Positions 13,110 to 23,715 of a stretch of 64,000 nt of DNA are shown here, one piece after another. Below the pieces are notes generated by a model, which was not told the DNA's origin, made no database searches, and saw nothing but the letters and a program-made list of their open reading frames with translations. Each line of letters opens with the position of its first letter. Position 1 is the first letter of the stretch. This stretch comes from Mangifera indica (Eukaryota > Streptophyta > Magnoliopsida > Sapindales > Anacardiaceae): NCBI RefSeq assembly GCF_011075055.1, contig NC_058147.1, positions 11,532,001 through 11,596,000 of the forward strand, read 5' to 3'. A program made the position numbers and the translations under genes.

Positions 13110-13745
13110 ATTCGTATTTTTAAATTTTAGATTTGTTTTTCGGAATTTTGTCGTTTCATGATATATCTACTTGTATTTTTCAATTTTTTTAACAATTTTT
13201 CGATTGGTGACATTTTAACATATTTCAATTTATAGAATTCAAATTTCAATTTCGTTTTTTCGATTTTCACCGTTTTAGGATAAATTGACTCGTAGTTTTA
13301 AGATTTTCGAATGATTTTTCGATTATTGACATTCTAAGAGTTTTCAACGTGTAGAATTCGAATTTCAGTTTTATTTTTTCAAATTTCACATTTTTAGGAT
13401 ATCTTGACTCGTATTTTCTAAATTTTCGAATGATTTTTTAATTATTGACATTCTAAAATATTTCAATGTATAAAATTCAAATTTCAGTTTTGTTTTTTCG
13501 AATTTCACCATTTTAAGATATATTGACTCGTATTTTCCAGATTTTTGAATGATTTTTTTATTGTTGACATTTTAGGGTATTTTAACGTTTAGAATTCGAA
13601 TTTCAGCTTTGTTTTTTTGAATTTTATCGATTTAGGATATATCAATTAGTATTTTTCAATTTTTCAAACAATTTTTTATTAGTGGCATTCTAGGGTATTT
13701 CAACGTTTAGAATTCGAATTTCAATTCTGTTTTTTTATTTTCGCC
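13110..13745. repeat. 119-bp tandem repeats, five or more copies
   Basis: The motif (G/A)AATTC(G/A)AATTTCA recurs at 13235, 13354, 13473, 13592 and 13710, a period of 119, 119, 119 and 118 bp. Each unit also holds GATATATTGACTCGTATTTT and TTTTTCGAATTTCACCATTTT-like parts. Copies are diverged by point changes. More degenerate units may extend left to about 12,950. A related unit is at the end of the window (near 63,911), in the second MULE copy. Confidence 0.8.
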
Positions 13746-14176
13746 ATTTTATCATAATGAAATACTATTTTTTAAGTTTTGTCATTTTTTTCAACATTAC
13801 TACATTTGTGGTTACTTGTTTGTTTTTTTATAAATGTCTTACAAATTTTTAAACTTTTTGCAGGATATTTCTTGTAAAAGAACACGTGTTGAAGGTGAGT
13901 TACGAATCCCCGATGAGTCCAGACACTTTCGGGAAGATGTGATATGTCGTGCATAGTGCACCGCATTATCTAGGATTATTTACTTGCACGTTTTCTTCTC
14001 TCGTAAAACCATCGCTGCATGGTATCACGAATGAACTTGATGAGTATTGTGATAGGTAAGCCCCGTGCATGTCTGACAAGGCCGTTAATGTAATACCCTT
14101 AGGTACGTTTCAGGGACATTTATATCTTTTGACCCTGTTTTGAGATATTTGCAGTTTTAAATATATACATATATAT

Positions 14177-14178
<2 letters not shown>

Positions 14179-14231
<53 letters not shown>
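14179..14231 (+). repeat. (AC)n(AT)n microsatellite
   Basis: An uninterrupted AC run passes directly into an AT run inside the solo LTR. Confidence 0.95.
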
Positions 14232-14791
14232 ATATGATATGGACAAAAAGATAAAGTTGTATATACATAGATATGGATATATATAAAGAGAAAAAAGACA
14301 AAACAAAGAAACTTCAAGGCTTTTCCATCATCTTCCCGTCCATTCTAGCAACCAAAATTCTTCATGCTATTTTCTTTTGTTTTGTGAAGATAAAGGAAGG
14401 AATTGAAGGGGTTTTGGAAGACAAAATAAGAAAAGGAAACAAAAAAACACTTTGGAAGCCTTGGTAACCAAAAGATCTCCTTCCATTCCCTTTTCCTATG
14501 TTTATATGCATGTTATGTGAGTATGTTAGTGTGTTTTGGTGTTGATTTAAAGTGGTTTTGGTGATAAAGGAAGCAAAACAAAGAGGAGGGAGCCAACTTG
14601 TAAAGATTTGGCTTGAAACAAGGTAAGGGGTATTATCTTTAATATGTTTCATGTTTTTGGTTCCTTGGATCTATGTTATAAATGATGATTTTAAAGTTGA
14701 GAAATATTGTTTTGCCATTTGGGGTATCTATGTGTGTGATTTTGTTCATGGTAGAGAGTTGGATAAAGTTTTACCACTGTTCTCGTCTCAT

Positions 14792-15345
14792 GTTTTGGCT
14801 ATCTTATCTAATGAATTATGAGTGATATTATAGCTTGTTGGAAAGCTCTTTGAATTCTCTTTTCAGTGATATATAACATGTATGAATTAGAGACCGTTTT
14901 AACTATTAAATGGCATGAAAAAAAAAATGTCTTACCAAATAAACAGTGAAGACAGTTTTTTGCCACTGACTTCATCCCACGTTTTGACTATCTTATCTAA
15001 TGAATCATGAGTGCTATTATAGCTTGTTGGAAAGCTCTTTGAATCCTCTTTCCAATTATATATAGCTTGTATGAATTAGAGATTGTTTGGACTGTTAAAT
15101 ATTGTATGAACCAAAAGGACTGCTTTACCAAATAAACAGTGAAGATAGTTTTTTGCCACTGATTTCATCTCATGTTTTGACTGTCTTATCTAATGAATTA
15201 TGAGTGATATTATAGCTTGTTGGAAAGCTCTTTGAATCCTCTTTTCAATGATATATAGCGTGTATGAATTATAAACTGTTTGGACTATTAAATTGTATGA
15301 AAAAAAAGTTGTTTTGTTAAATGAACAGTTTCGTGAACAGTATTT
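14792..15345 (+). repeat. Three tandem repeats of about 190 bp within the LTR
   Basis: TTTTGGCTATCTTATCTAAT at 14792 recurs at 14981 and 15175 (periods 189 and 194). Each unit carries TAGCTTGTTGGAAAGCTCTT and ends in AAATAAACAGTGAAGA, with the third copy shorter. Confidence 0.85.
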
Positions 15346-15357
15346 CACAGTTTTTGG

Positions 15358-15475
15358 GAAGAAAGAAAGAAAGAAAGAAAAGGAGGAGAAAAAGGAAGAG
15401 AGAAAGGAAAGAAAGGAAAGGAAAGAAAGGAGAGAAAAAGAAAAGAAGAAAAGAAAGAAAAGCAAGAAAAGGAAT
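15358..15475 (+). repeat. Purine-rich AAAG/AAGG tract
   Basis: About 115 bases of almost pure A and G built from GAAA and GGAAA units, also inside the LTR. Open frames across it are compositional artefacts. Confidence 0.9.
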
Positions 15476-18239
15476 TTGGAGCTCAAGATTCAGGGGTCGT
15501 CCTAAGAGTATGGTCTGGTGAGTTACGAATAGATTTAGATGGAAGCAAGATTAGTAAGATATAAGGCACACATGCATGCTATGAACTATGAAGGGGCACT
15601 TTACACTACACCGCCTACAGTAGGGCACGTCTATAGTATAACATAGACCCTTAGTAGGGTCTACTCACAGTAGAGCATGCTCGTAGTAGAGCTCATTTTA
15701 GATTCAAAAATGGTGTAGTGAGAAAAAGGAAGAGAGCTCAAGCTTAGAAAAATGTCAAATCCCTATAGTCAACTTCTAGAAAGTATCAAATAGACACCAA
15801 ATGGGACAAAGTATGACCCAAATAGTAAAGAATGAACTAGATTATCCCCTCGATTTTTTATGGAGGTTATGATGTGAGATTGAGTTCCTAGAGTGAGTTA
15901 GAACATGACAAGAAATAGTTTACTTAATTCTTTCCTCTTACTGAGTGTTCTTATCTCTCACTTCACTTTCTTTCATGATTGTAGGTACAGATGATCGAGA
16001 TAGCTACGAGGCAGGGTTAGGTCAGCGAAGACAGATTCAGTTGGAACAGGGTATCTCTAGTTGTTCTTGTTGACTTTTGACTTTTTTGAGATGATTGTAT
16101 AGTTATATATGATTACTCCATGTTTTCAGATGTTTTTATATGAGATATATACATCTTTTGTTTGCTTTCAGATTTTTAGTTTTCTTAGAATAATTTCTAA
16201 ATACTTTCAGTAATGAGTTAAGTTCAAAGTAGTTTTTATAAATAAATAAATAAATAATAGACGCTCTGGATATTAATTCATAACATTTCTTCTCCGATGG
16301 GTAGTACTTTTAAGGAGAGATGTTACAGTTAAATGACTCTGCAATATTAGTTGTCATGATATTGTATCGATGTCTCGGAAAGTGTGTTCTACTCCAATGC
16401 TCAAATTCGACCTCACGTAGATAAGCTCTAGCTTGAGGGTTAATCAAATCAAGAGATCGCATTATCGCCTTAAATTCTGCTTCTGTGTATGATTTTGTGG
16501 CTTTCCAATATGCACCCGCAACCTATAAGGTGGTAAAAAATATGAAAATTTTATAATCAAAATGTATGGAAAAACTTTTACAAATTTTAATACTTGTTTA
16601 AACACTTTACCATTGAGTCTTGTTTATACTTTGCCCGCATGTTACACAAAAGATGATGGCAACAACATCTATGGTGCACATCTGAAAAGACTTCAGTTAT
16701 TACCAAGTATATAACATGATGCCGATCTGACATTATAACTAGCTTGGAGAGGTCATGGATGCATTCTTTAATCCTTATGAGAAACCAATACCACGTGTTG
16801 TGATCTTCTTTTTTGCCGACACTGAAACCAATGGGATATATCTGGTTATTACCATCAAGAGCCATTGCAATGAATAAATGTCCTAGATATCTACCTTTAA
16901 GGAAAACAACGTCAATGCAAATAACAGGTCAGAGATATTCTCTAAATGCATGAACGGAACATCCTAATGCCGTAAAAAAATTCTTAAATTGATGGTCATC
17001 ATCCGTTTCAATAGCAGTAACGGTGCCCAAATTAGTGCGTTGTAGATTGTAGCAATAATCTAGTAAGAGCATAAATGATTCCTCCGGTAAGCCCTTAAAT
17101 GAATTTATAGCCCAGTTTCTTGCCCCCCACGCTTGTAATATGAAATGTCAATTTTGTACCAGTTGGCGATGTCCACAATTATTTCTTTAGGCCTATAAAT
17201 TCGATTAATCAACACAAACTTTGATCTCATTAATTGACCTAATGCTCGGGCCTCAGCTTAGTTATGATGTGGCATGATTTAATCAACTGAATATGTGTGG
17301 GTAGGATTCATATAGTTGATTTGAAATACTTCACCGACTTTGGACTTGTTTGCATGTACATACCACTCACAATTTTCAGTGTTGCATTTAATTTCCCATC
17401 GCGTCCTGTCAGACTTTTTGACCATGAATTAAAATCCTTTAAGTAAGGGAAATTGCTTCACAACATCTTTAAATTATACTTTATTATGGAAAATATCACC
17501 AACCTTTACACCATTCTCCTTTCGGATCGATCTAGTACCACCTGATGATGTTGATAGTTTTGGAGGAAAATCAGAAAGTCACCTAAATGAATCAGTGGGG
17601 ACATTGTCAAAAAATGGCCCAAAATAATTTTCACCACTTGAAATAGGATCTTCAAGCTGTAAACTATCTATACCTTCGGTAAGTAGTGTCATATACTTAG
17701 GCTCTACCTCTTCAGAAGGAATATCAAACATATCATTTCTATCAAAGTCACCCCAGTCGGGAACCCTATATTTTTCTCCATGAACCCATGAGTTTGCAAT
17801 GTACAATGGGTCATTACTAAAATCAATCAAGTTTTCCAAATCATATTTTTTTTTCACCCTACTAATTTCATCTTCATCTTCTTCCTCCTGCCCTTTAATT
17901 AGGGTACATGTAACAAAAACAGGAATACATTCTTATAAGTACGGGTAGTCGAACTCAATTTTTCTTGACTTCATTAATAGTTGAAGGTAGTTTTTCATTG
18001 GATCAATACCGCAAGACTCCTTCAAAAACTTAATAAATCCCTCAAATGTTGTTCCATAAGGAATTTTAATCAATTGTTTGGATCCTCCAACATATTTCAT
18101 TGTATTGTTGCCACCTTGAATCTATTCTCTTTGGTAACATACCGATGTATAACCATCCATTTTAATTATCAATACTGTAATAACAAGTTTTTGGAAATAA
18201 TTATTCATTTATAACAAAAAATCTATAATAACTATGTAA

Positions 18240-19360
18240 AACAGTCTTACAATTATTAATATAAAAAAACCCCTTATATTTTTCTAATATTTTATTTAAC
18301 CTCCTATAATTATTTAACAATTTATGTAACACCCTTATATGTTATCTTGTATCAAAATGCATCTATCTATTCTTAACATTCTATTTAAAACGTTTTTACA
18401 ATGTTTAATATCAAAATACCTCCCATATTTTTTTAAAATTTTATTTAACCCCCTATAATTATCTAATATTTTATTAAACATTCTTGTATAATATCTTGTA
18501 TCAAAATGTATCTATCTATTTTTAATATTTCATTAAAAACGTTCTTACAATGTTTAATATCAAAATACCCTCTATATTTTTCTAATATTTCATTTAACCC
18601 TCTATATTTATCTAACAATTTGTTTAATAACCTTTTATGTTATCTTGTATCAAAATGTATATATCTATTCTTAACATTTTATTTAAAGCGTTCTTATAAT
18701 GTTTACTATCAAAATACCCCTTATATTTTTTAAAATTTCATTTAGCCTCCCATACTTATCTAATATTTCATTTAATACCCTCGTATGTTTCCTATTATCA
18801 AAATACATCTATTCATTTTTAACATGTTTTTAAATCCTTCATGATATTATGAAATATTAAAATACCCTCATATTTTTCTTAACATTTTTAACCCCCTATA
18901 ATTATCTAAACTTTCATTTAACCCCATTTTATATTCTATTATATCAAAAAACATCTATCTATTCTTAACCTATTATTTAAATCCTTCATGTATTATGTAA
19001 TTTCAAAATACCTCCTATATTTTTTTAGTTTTTTTTCCCCCCTACAATTATCTAACATTGCATTTACCACTCTTGTATGTTGTCTCCTATCAAATACATC
19101 TATCTATTCCTAAAATTTCATTTATAATGATCTTACAATGTTTAATATCAAAATGCCCCTCATATTTTTATAACATTTCATTTGACCCTCTATAATTATC
19201 TAACACTTCATTTAACACTCTTGTATGTTGTTTTGTATCAAAATATAACTATCTATTCTTAACATTTTATTTAAATCCTTTATATATTGTATAATACCAA
19301 AATACCCCTTATATTTCTATAACATTTTTTAACCTCTATATTATTATCTAATATTCAAGT
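18240..19360. repeat. 148-bp tandem repeats, about seven copies
   Basis: TATCAAAATGCATCTATCTATTC-type motifs recur at 18350, 18499, 18648, 18796, 18942, 19088 and 19236, giving periods of 149, 149, 148, 146, 146 and 148 bp. Each unit also has AATATCAAAATACCCC and TTTAACCCCCTATAATTATC. The array begins about 80 bp upstream of the transposase ATG, in the place where its promoter would be. Confidence 0.85.
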
Positions 19361-19754
19361 ACCCTCTTAATATGACATATAAAATATATTTAACAAATAA
19401 AATTAAGTTTTTAGGTTAAGAGTCGTATAAATACATTTTTTTTCACGAATAGCCTTTTTTCGATTTGAATTCAGAAATACGAACTTCTTCCGTTCAAACG
19501 AACCTATATTCATTTATATTGAGTAAAAATGAAAATGAGAGTGAGTGTTTGAGTAATATGAGAAATGTGTATAACAAGAGTGAGTGAAAAAGTTTATATA
19601 GATGTGGTGAAGGATAATTTTGGTATTTTAAAAAAAATTTAAAATATTTTTACTTAAGAATAGAAAATTTAGATATTTTTACTTAAAAATAATGAAAGTA
19701 GATGTTTTTGTTGAATAAAGGGGTAATGAATTTGGTCATTTATTATAATCTCCC

Positions 19755-20802
19755 TTTTTTGGCCGACTTTTCCTACGGTTGTCTTATCTTTTGCCGTCCT
19801 CATTTTTAAAATTTTTCTCTCTCCTCCTTTCTTCTCTCCATTCTTTTCTTCTCTTCTCTTCGACTTTTCTTTTCTTCTTTCTTCACAGTTTTTGCTGCTT
19901 CCTTTTCTTCTGTTTTTTTTTTTGCAGCCATTTCTCGGCGTCGACTTCAGTGACTTTTCAGATATCTGATTGCCGTTTTCTTTTCCACTCTCATTTTCAA
20001 ACATGGATCTTCCCTTTGCCCACCACGCTGATCTCTCCTCCGATTATAACTTTTCAACTTTCCAGCAACCTTCTGCCACCGATTTACTGTTTATTGACTA
20101 GTCTTCTCACAAGATTTATAGCTTTGATACCATCTGTTTAGAATTCAACCCTTTATTCACCTATAAAATAAAATCAAAACACAAAAAAATATAATAATTA
20201 AAAATTATTTAATTAATAAAAAAATTATAAAAATAAATTGAACAACTTAAAAAGTTCAAAATCTTTTTATGTTAGACAATTTTAAGAATTCACGGTCTCA
20301 TATTTTTCAACCATTTGTGACACCGGAGATCTCCCTACATCAACTATGGTTAACTACCTAAATTACAAAACTTTAATATATATTTTTTCTTCTCCTTTCG
20401 GAATTTATACATCTTATTTATAATAAAATTACCCTAAATTATTATATGGATTGAAAACAAGGAAGTTAGGCAGTCAGAAAGCTAAATCATTACTTTTGCT
20501 GCCTCCTAGCATGTTTTCACACCATAAATCTTAAGATAAACTTGTCATCATTCTGCTTCTAACAAATCGCATCCATGCCTATGTCCTTAGTCAAATCAAA
20601 TCTTTTATTAGTGAAATAACAACCTAATTTATGAATATTTTTTAATCATATTACATGGAACCGCTTACTAGATTTAACCGTTCCGTTGCCATTATCCTTC
20701 TTTCCATCGTCACTGGCTCTCATTTGCTTAAAGATGTGTTTCATTTGGCAAGCTTCTGTCTCTCCCCAGTTTATTTATACTGAATTTATTTTGTTAATTT
20801 TG
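19755..20802. other. Intergenic, pyrimidine-rich at 19,790-19,920
   Basis: TTCTCTC-rich sequence followed by ordinary AT-rich DNA. The open frame at 19,779-20,141 is explained by the pyrimidine bias. No gene supported. Confidence 0.45.
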
Positions 20803-21722
20803 TTTTTTTACTTTTTCTATCATCTTAATTTATTTTTTCAAATCATATATTTTTTAAAAATAAAATTAGTATTAAGAGTATTTGACTCTTCTTTTTTTTT
20901 TCTGCTGAAGAACTGTTGTTAAAGAGTTTTGTTCCTTCTTTCCGGCTATTCCAAAATGTGTCATATTTCTTATAGTTTCACAATCATCATGGAAAAACTG
21001 ATAAAATTTTTAGAAATTTCTTAACATAGACTAACATTAATTATATTTTTGGTTTAATAAAATTGAATAATTGAATAGTCCAATACCAATTTACAAATAG
21101 ACTGGAGTGATTAATAAAAATAAGTCTAATATATTTAAAGGTTATAAATTGAGTGGATAAGATAAGTGTGGTTCTTGAGGTTTATTTGATCTTAATGGGG
21201 CACAGTTAACCTTTATAAATGGGCTAGGACTCTCCGCTTCAAAACCAAATACAGTACGCCTGTGCTATAGTTTGCCCATTTAAACTTGTCATTCCGGGAG
21301 ATTTTTAGAGTAAAAAACCAATTAAGAGGTGATCTCGACAGGTAACTTTAATAGTTTTATAAATTCAAATTATATGACGATCTAGATATTCTTATAACCC
21401 TAAAGTTTAATTTTGTAATTTATAATCTATACAAATATTTTGTGGTTTAGGATTGCATGATTTTATTTGCTTGTTCATGTGTATTTTTTACTTTTTCTAT
21501 CATCTTAATTTATTTTTTAAAATAATATACTTTTTTAAATCTTATATTTTTCAATCATATATTTTAAAAAAAAAATATAATTAGTATAAGAGTATTTAAC
21601 TCTTCTAATTTTTCTGCCGAAGAACTGTTGTTAAAGAGTTTTATTCCCTTTATCTGGCTATTCCAAAATGTGTCTTCTTTCTTATAGTTTCACAATCATC
21701 ATCGCAAAACTGATAAAATCCC
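20803..21722 (+). repeat. Direct duplication of about 220 bp upstream of the polyketide synthase
   Basis: The stretch about 20803-21005 recurs at about 21488-21722, with a spacer of about 480 bp. Both copies share TTACTTTTTCTATCATCTTA, GAAGAACTGTTGTTAAAGAG, GGCTATTCCAAAATGTGTC and TCTTATAGTTTCACAATCAT. They differ by short A/T insertions and point changes. The second copy ends about 690 bp before the start codon, so regulatory DNA may have been doubled; a non-autonomous element is an alternative. Confidence 0.75.
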
Positions 21723-22307
21723 TCACTATTGTTATCGTATTAAATTTATCAGTGTAATGGCATAATCTTTTAAAACAATTTTTACTACTTAAATTGAGAA
21801 ACAAATTTCTGTTTATAAATATTTTGGAATTCAATGTGTTAACAAGAATTAAAGATAGTTATTTACTTTACCAACTCCAATACATTTGAATTGGAGCATT
21901 AAAAAATTATGTTAAATAAATAAAACTTTCAAGTTAAAAAATTTGTATCTGCTCGAAAGATAGTTCAATGAATTTATAAAAATTACAGATGGTGATTTTC
22001 TACAAGTACATAATGGTGAGAAACAGTGGCTAACTGCTATGCATGTTTGGAGAATTGGAAAAACTAGTTTATGGAGTACTTTAACAAATTTAAAATAGGT
22101 TAATCATGATTTTAGAAACCTCAAGTTCTTAACAAAAATCGATTTTCAACTGTTTAAACACATATTTTGCAGACCAAATCTTTAACTTGAACTAAAATAC
22201 ATGCTAGTGTTCTGCATCTTCTGATAATTTAATTGGGTACATTGTCCATGATGTTATTAAACAAACATCAAGATACATGAAAAATATTTTAAAAATCAAT
22301 CTATTTG

Positions 22308-22315
22308 TGTATATA
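22308..22315 (+). promoter_or_regulatory. TATA box of the type III PKS gene
   Basis: TATATAAA lies about 97 bp before the ATG at 22412, a normal distance for a plant gene with a 60-70 base leader. Confidence 0.55.
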
Positions 22316-22411
22316 AATGAATCCTTAACCCCTCATCATCGTCATCAGTACATTAACAAGGTTTAAACAACTTCAACACAGTAGAATTAATAATCATTTT
22401 CGAGAGAAAAA

Positions 22412-23715
22412 ATGGTTACTGTTGAGGAAGTTCATAGGGCTCAACGTGCTCAAGGCACTGCCACCATCATGGCCATTGCCACCGCAAATCCTCTAACTAC
22501 CTATGACCAAACCACATATCCTGATGCCTACTTTCGTATGACCAATTCTGACCACTTGACGCAAGTCAAAAACAAAATGCAGCGCATGTGTAAGAATTAT
22601 TTCTCTTTTCTTTAGGTGATGTTGTTCTTAATATTTTCGGGTGTAAATTTTCTGATCAGGTTTAATTGTTTCAGAAGAGATTCAAAAAGAGAAAATAACG
22701 ACAATGTATTGTTCATTTCAGGTGATAGAACCACTATAAAAAATCGGCACTCATTTACTACAGAAGAAGTTATCAAAGAAAACCCAAACATTGCTACATA
22801 CAAGGCACCTTCGCTTGATACTAGACAAGATATGGCAGCAACACTGATACCAGAGCTAGGGAAGCAAGCTGCAGTTAAGGCCATTGAGGAATGGGCCAAC
22901 CCAAATCAAAAATAACTCATTTAATCTTTTGTAGCACCATGGGACCATTCATGCCTGGCTATGACTACCAACTTGTGCAACTCTTAGGCCTTGACCTATC
23001 TATTAAGCGAGTCATGTTGTATCAACAAGGTTGTAATGGAGGTGGCACTATACTCCGTATAGCTAAAGACCTAGCCGAGAATACCAAAGATGCACGTGTC
23101 CTCATTGTTTGTGTTGAAATAACTATTGCTGGTTTCCATTGCCCTACTGAATCTGATGTTGACATTCTTGTGAGTCATTCCTTGTTTGCGGATGGTGCAG
23201 CAGCTCTTATAGTTGGTGCTGACCCAATTTCAAATATTGAAAGGCCAATATTTGAATTAGTCTCTGCAGCCCCAACATTAGTGCCTAATTGTCCTGGGTC
23301 AATTTGTGGGAGTATTCGTGAGCATGGACTTACCATTCATATTGGAAAGGAAGTTCCTGACATTATTGCAAATCATATTGAGAGTAGACTAATTGAGGCA
23401 TTCCAACCTCTAGGTATCTCAGATTGGAACTCAATCTTTTGGGCTTCACATCCTGGTGGGCCTGCAATTTTAGACCAAGTTGAAGCCAAGTTATTTCTTA
23501 AACCTGAGAAGTTACATGCTACTAGAGACGTGCTTGCAAAGTATGGCAACATGTCAAGTGCGACTGTATTGTTTGTTCTGGATGAATTAAGAAAAAAGTC
23601 AACTAAAGCTAGGTTAAAGACAAGAGGAGAGGGATTGGAATGGGGAGTGCTTTTCGGGTTTGGTCCAGGGCTTACAATCGAGACCTTAGTCCTCCACAGT
23701 GATAACATTGCTTAA
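22412..23715 (+). CDS. Type III polyketide synthase, chalcone-synthase family; one frameshift
   Basis: Exon 1 is 22412-22589, the intron 22590-22721 (gtaaga...ttcatttcag) splits a Cys codon as in plant CHS genes, and exon 2 runs to the stop at 23713-23715. The product would be about 390 residues, the usual length. Family members condense a CoA starter with malonyl-CoA in the cytosol. The Cys164 block (YQQGC), Phe215 block ([12 protein letters not shown]), His303 block ([11 protein letters not shown]) and Asn336 block ([11 protein letters not shown]) are kept, as is GFGPGLTIE near the end. By recalled alignment, active-site positions differ from CHS: Thr197 to Gly (ITIAGFHCP), Ser133 to Met ([10 protein letters not shown]), Phe265 to Ile. 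So a product other than chalcone is likely. At 22892-22895 the family codons Trp-Gly-Gln need TGGGGCCAA but the sequence is TGGGCCAA; this one-base loss leads to a stop at 22913. It is either a pseudogene or an assembly error; the rest of the frame is intact. Confidence 0.85.

Larger units (their letters stand above)
14089..16327. mobile_element. Solo LTR of a large LTR retrotransposon, 2,239 bp, target duplication GTTAA
   Basis: The element starts TGTAATACCC at 14089 and ends ATGTTACA at 16327, giving TGTAA/TTACA inverted ends of the TG..CA type. The five bases before it (14084-14088) and after it (16328-16332) are both GTTAA, a perfect 5-bp target duplication. No gag-pol sequence is between the ends, so this is a solo LTR left by recombination between the two LTRs. 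Length and end sequence suit a large Ty3/gypsy LTR (inference). It holds an AC/AT microsatellite, three tandem repeats of about 190 bp and a purine-rich tract. Confidence 0.85.
13976..18160 (-). pseudogene. MULE transposase (mudrA type), interrupted by a solo LTR
   Basis: Read on the minus strand from ATG 18160, with stops and frame breaks. The N-terminal block is MKYVGGSKQLIKIPYGTTFE and GFIKFLKESCGIDP (about 18100-17980). An acidic linker and KKKYDLENLIDF with EEVEPKYM follow (17857-17579). A MuDR zinc-binding-like block has KCNTENCEWYVHANKSK (about 17390-17330). The catalytic core has PVICIDVVFLKGRYLGHLF, MALDGNNQIYPIGFSVGKKE and LVIMSDRHH (16960-16720), with two of the DDE aspartates visible. 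The C-terminal block ends in HFPRHRYNIMTTNIAESFN at 16328, resumes left of the LTR at 14088 with GLVRHARGLPITILI and WFYERRKRASK, and stops at 13976. Joining across the LTR after removing one GTTAA copy is in frame, so the LTR landed in a then-continuous reading frame. Inactive today. Confidence 0.75.
12089..19754 (-). mobile_element. Autonomous-type Mutator-like element (MULE), decayed, with nested solo LTR
   Basis: The left end begins GGAAAATTATATTAAATGGC at 12089. The right end, read as reverse complement from about 19754, is GGGAGATTATAATAAATGAC, matching at 17 of the first 20 positions. The left end is repeated at 62925. Both ends lie next to T runs, so the target duplication cannot be resolved. 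Inside are a minus-strand transposase (18160-13976), a tandem array downstream of it (about 119 bp units) and one upstream (about 148 bp units). A 2,239-bp solo LTR sits in the transposase near its C-terminus; without it the element would be about 5.4 kb. On the plus strand ATGACAAAGAAG|gttagt (about 12341) and ..gcag|GATATTTCTTG (about 13864) could be exons of a second gene, but this is speculative. Confidence 0.6.

Noticed and set aside
14110..14317. Open frames on the minus strand with CVCVCV repeats
   Set aside because: They are the AC/AT microsatellite read in two frames; no coding signal.
15190..15521. Lys/Arg/Glu-rich open frames on plus and Ser/Phe-rich frame on minus
   Set aside because: Purely the purine tract in the solo LTR.
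18240..19360. CRISPR-like array, because of the regular repeat spacing
   Set aside because: Units of about 148 bp are tandem and diverged without unique spacers, and the DNA is plant nuclear. It is an ordinary satellite-like array in a MULE.
19669..20141. Overlapping open frames, 111 and 120 codons, on both strands
   Set aside because: They follow the pyrimidine-rich composition; no motif, splice or start context supports a gene.
23373..23708. Minus-strand open frame inside the polyketide synthase
   Set aside because: Shadow of the strongly coding plus strand.
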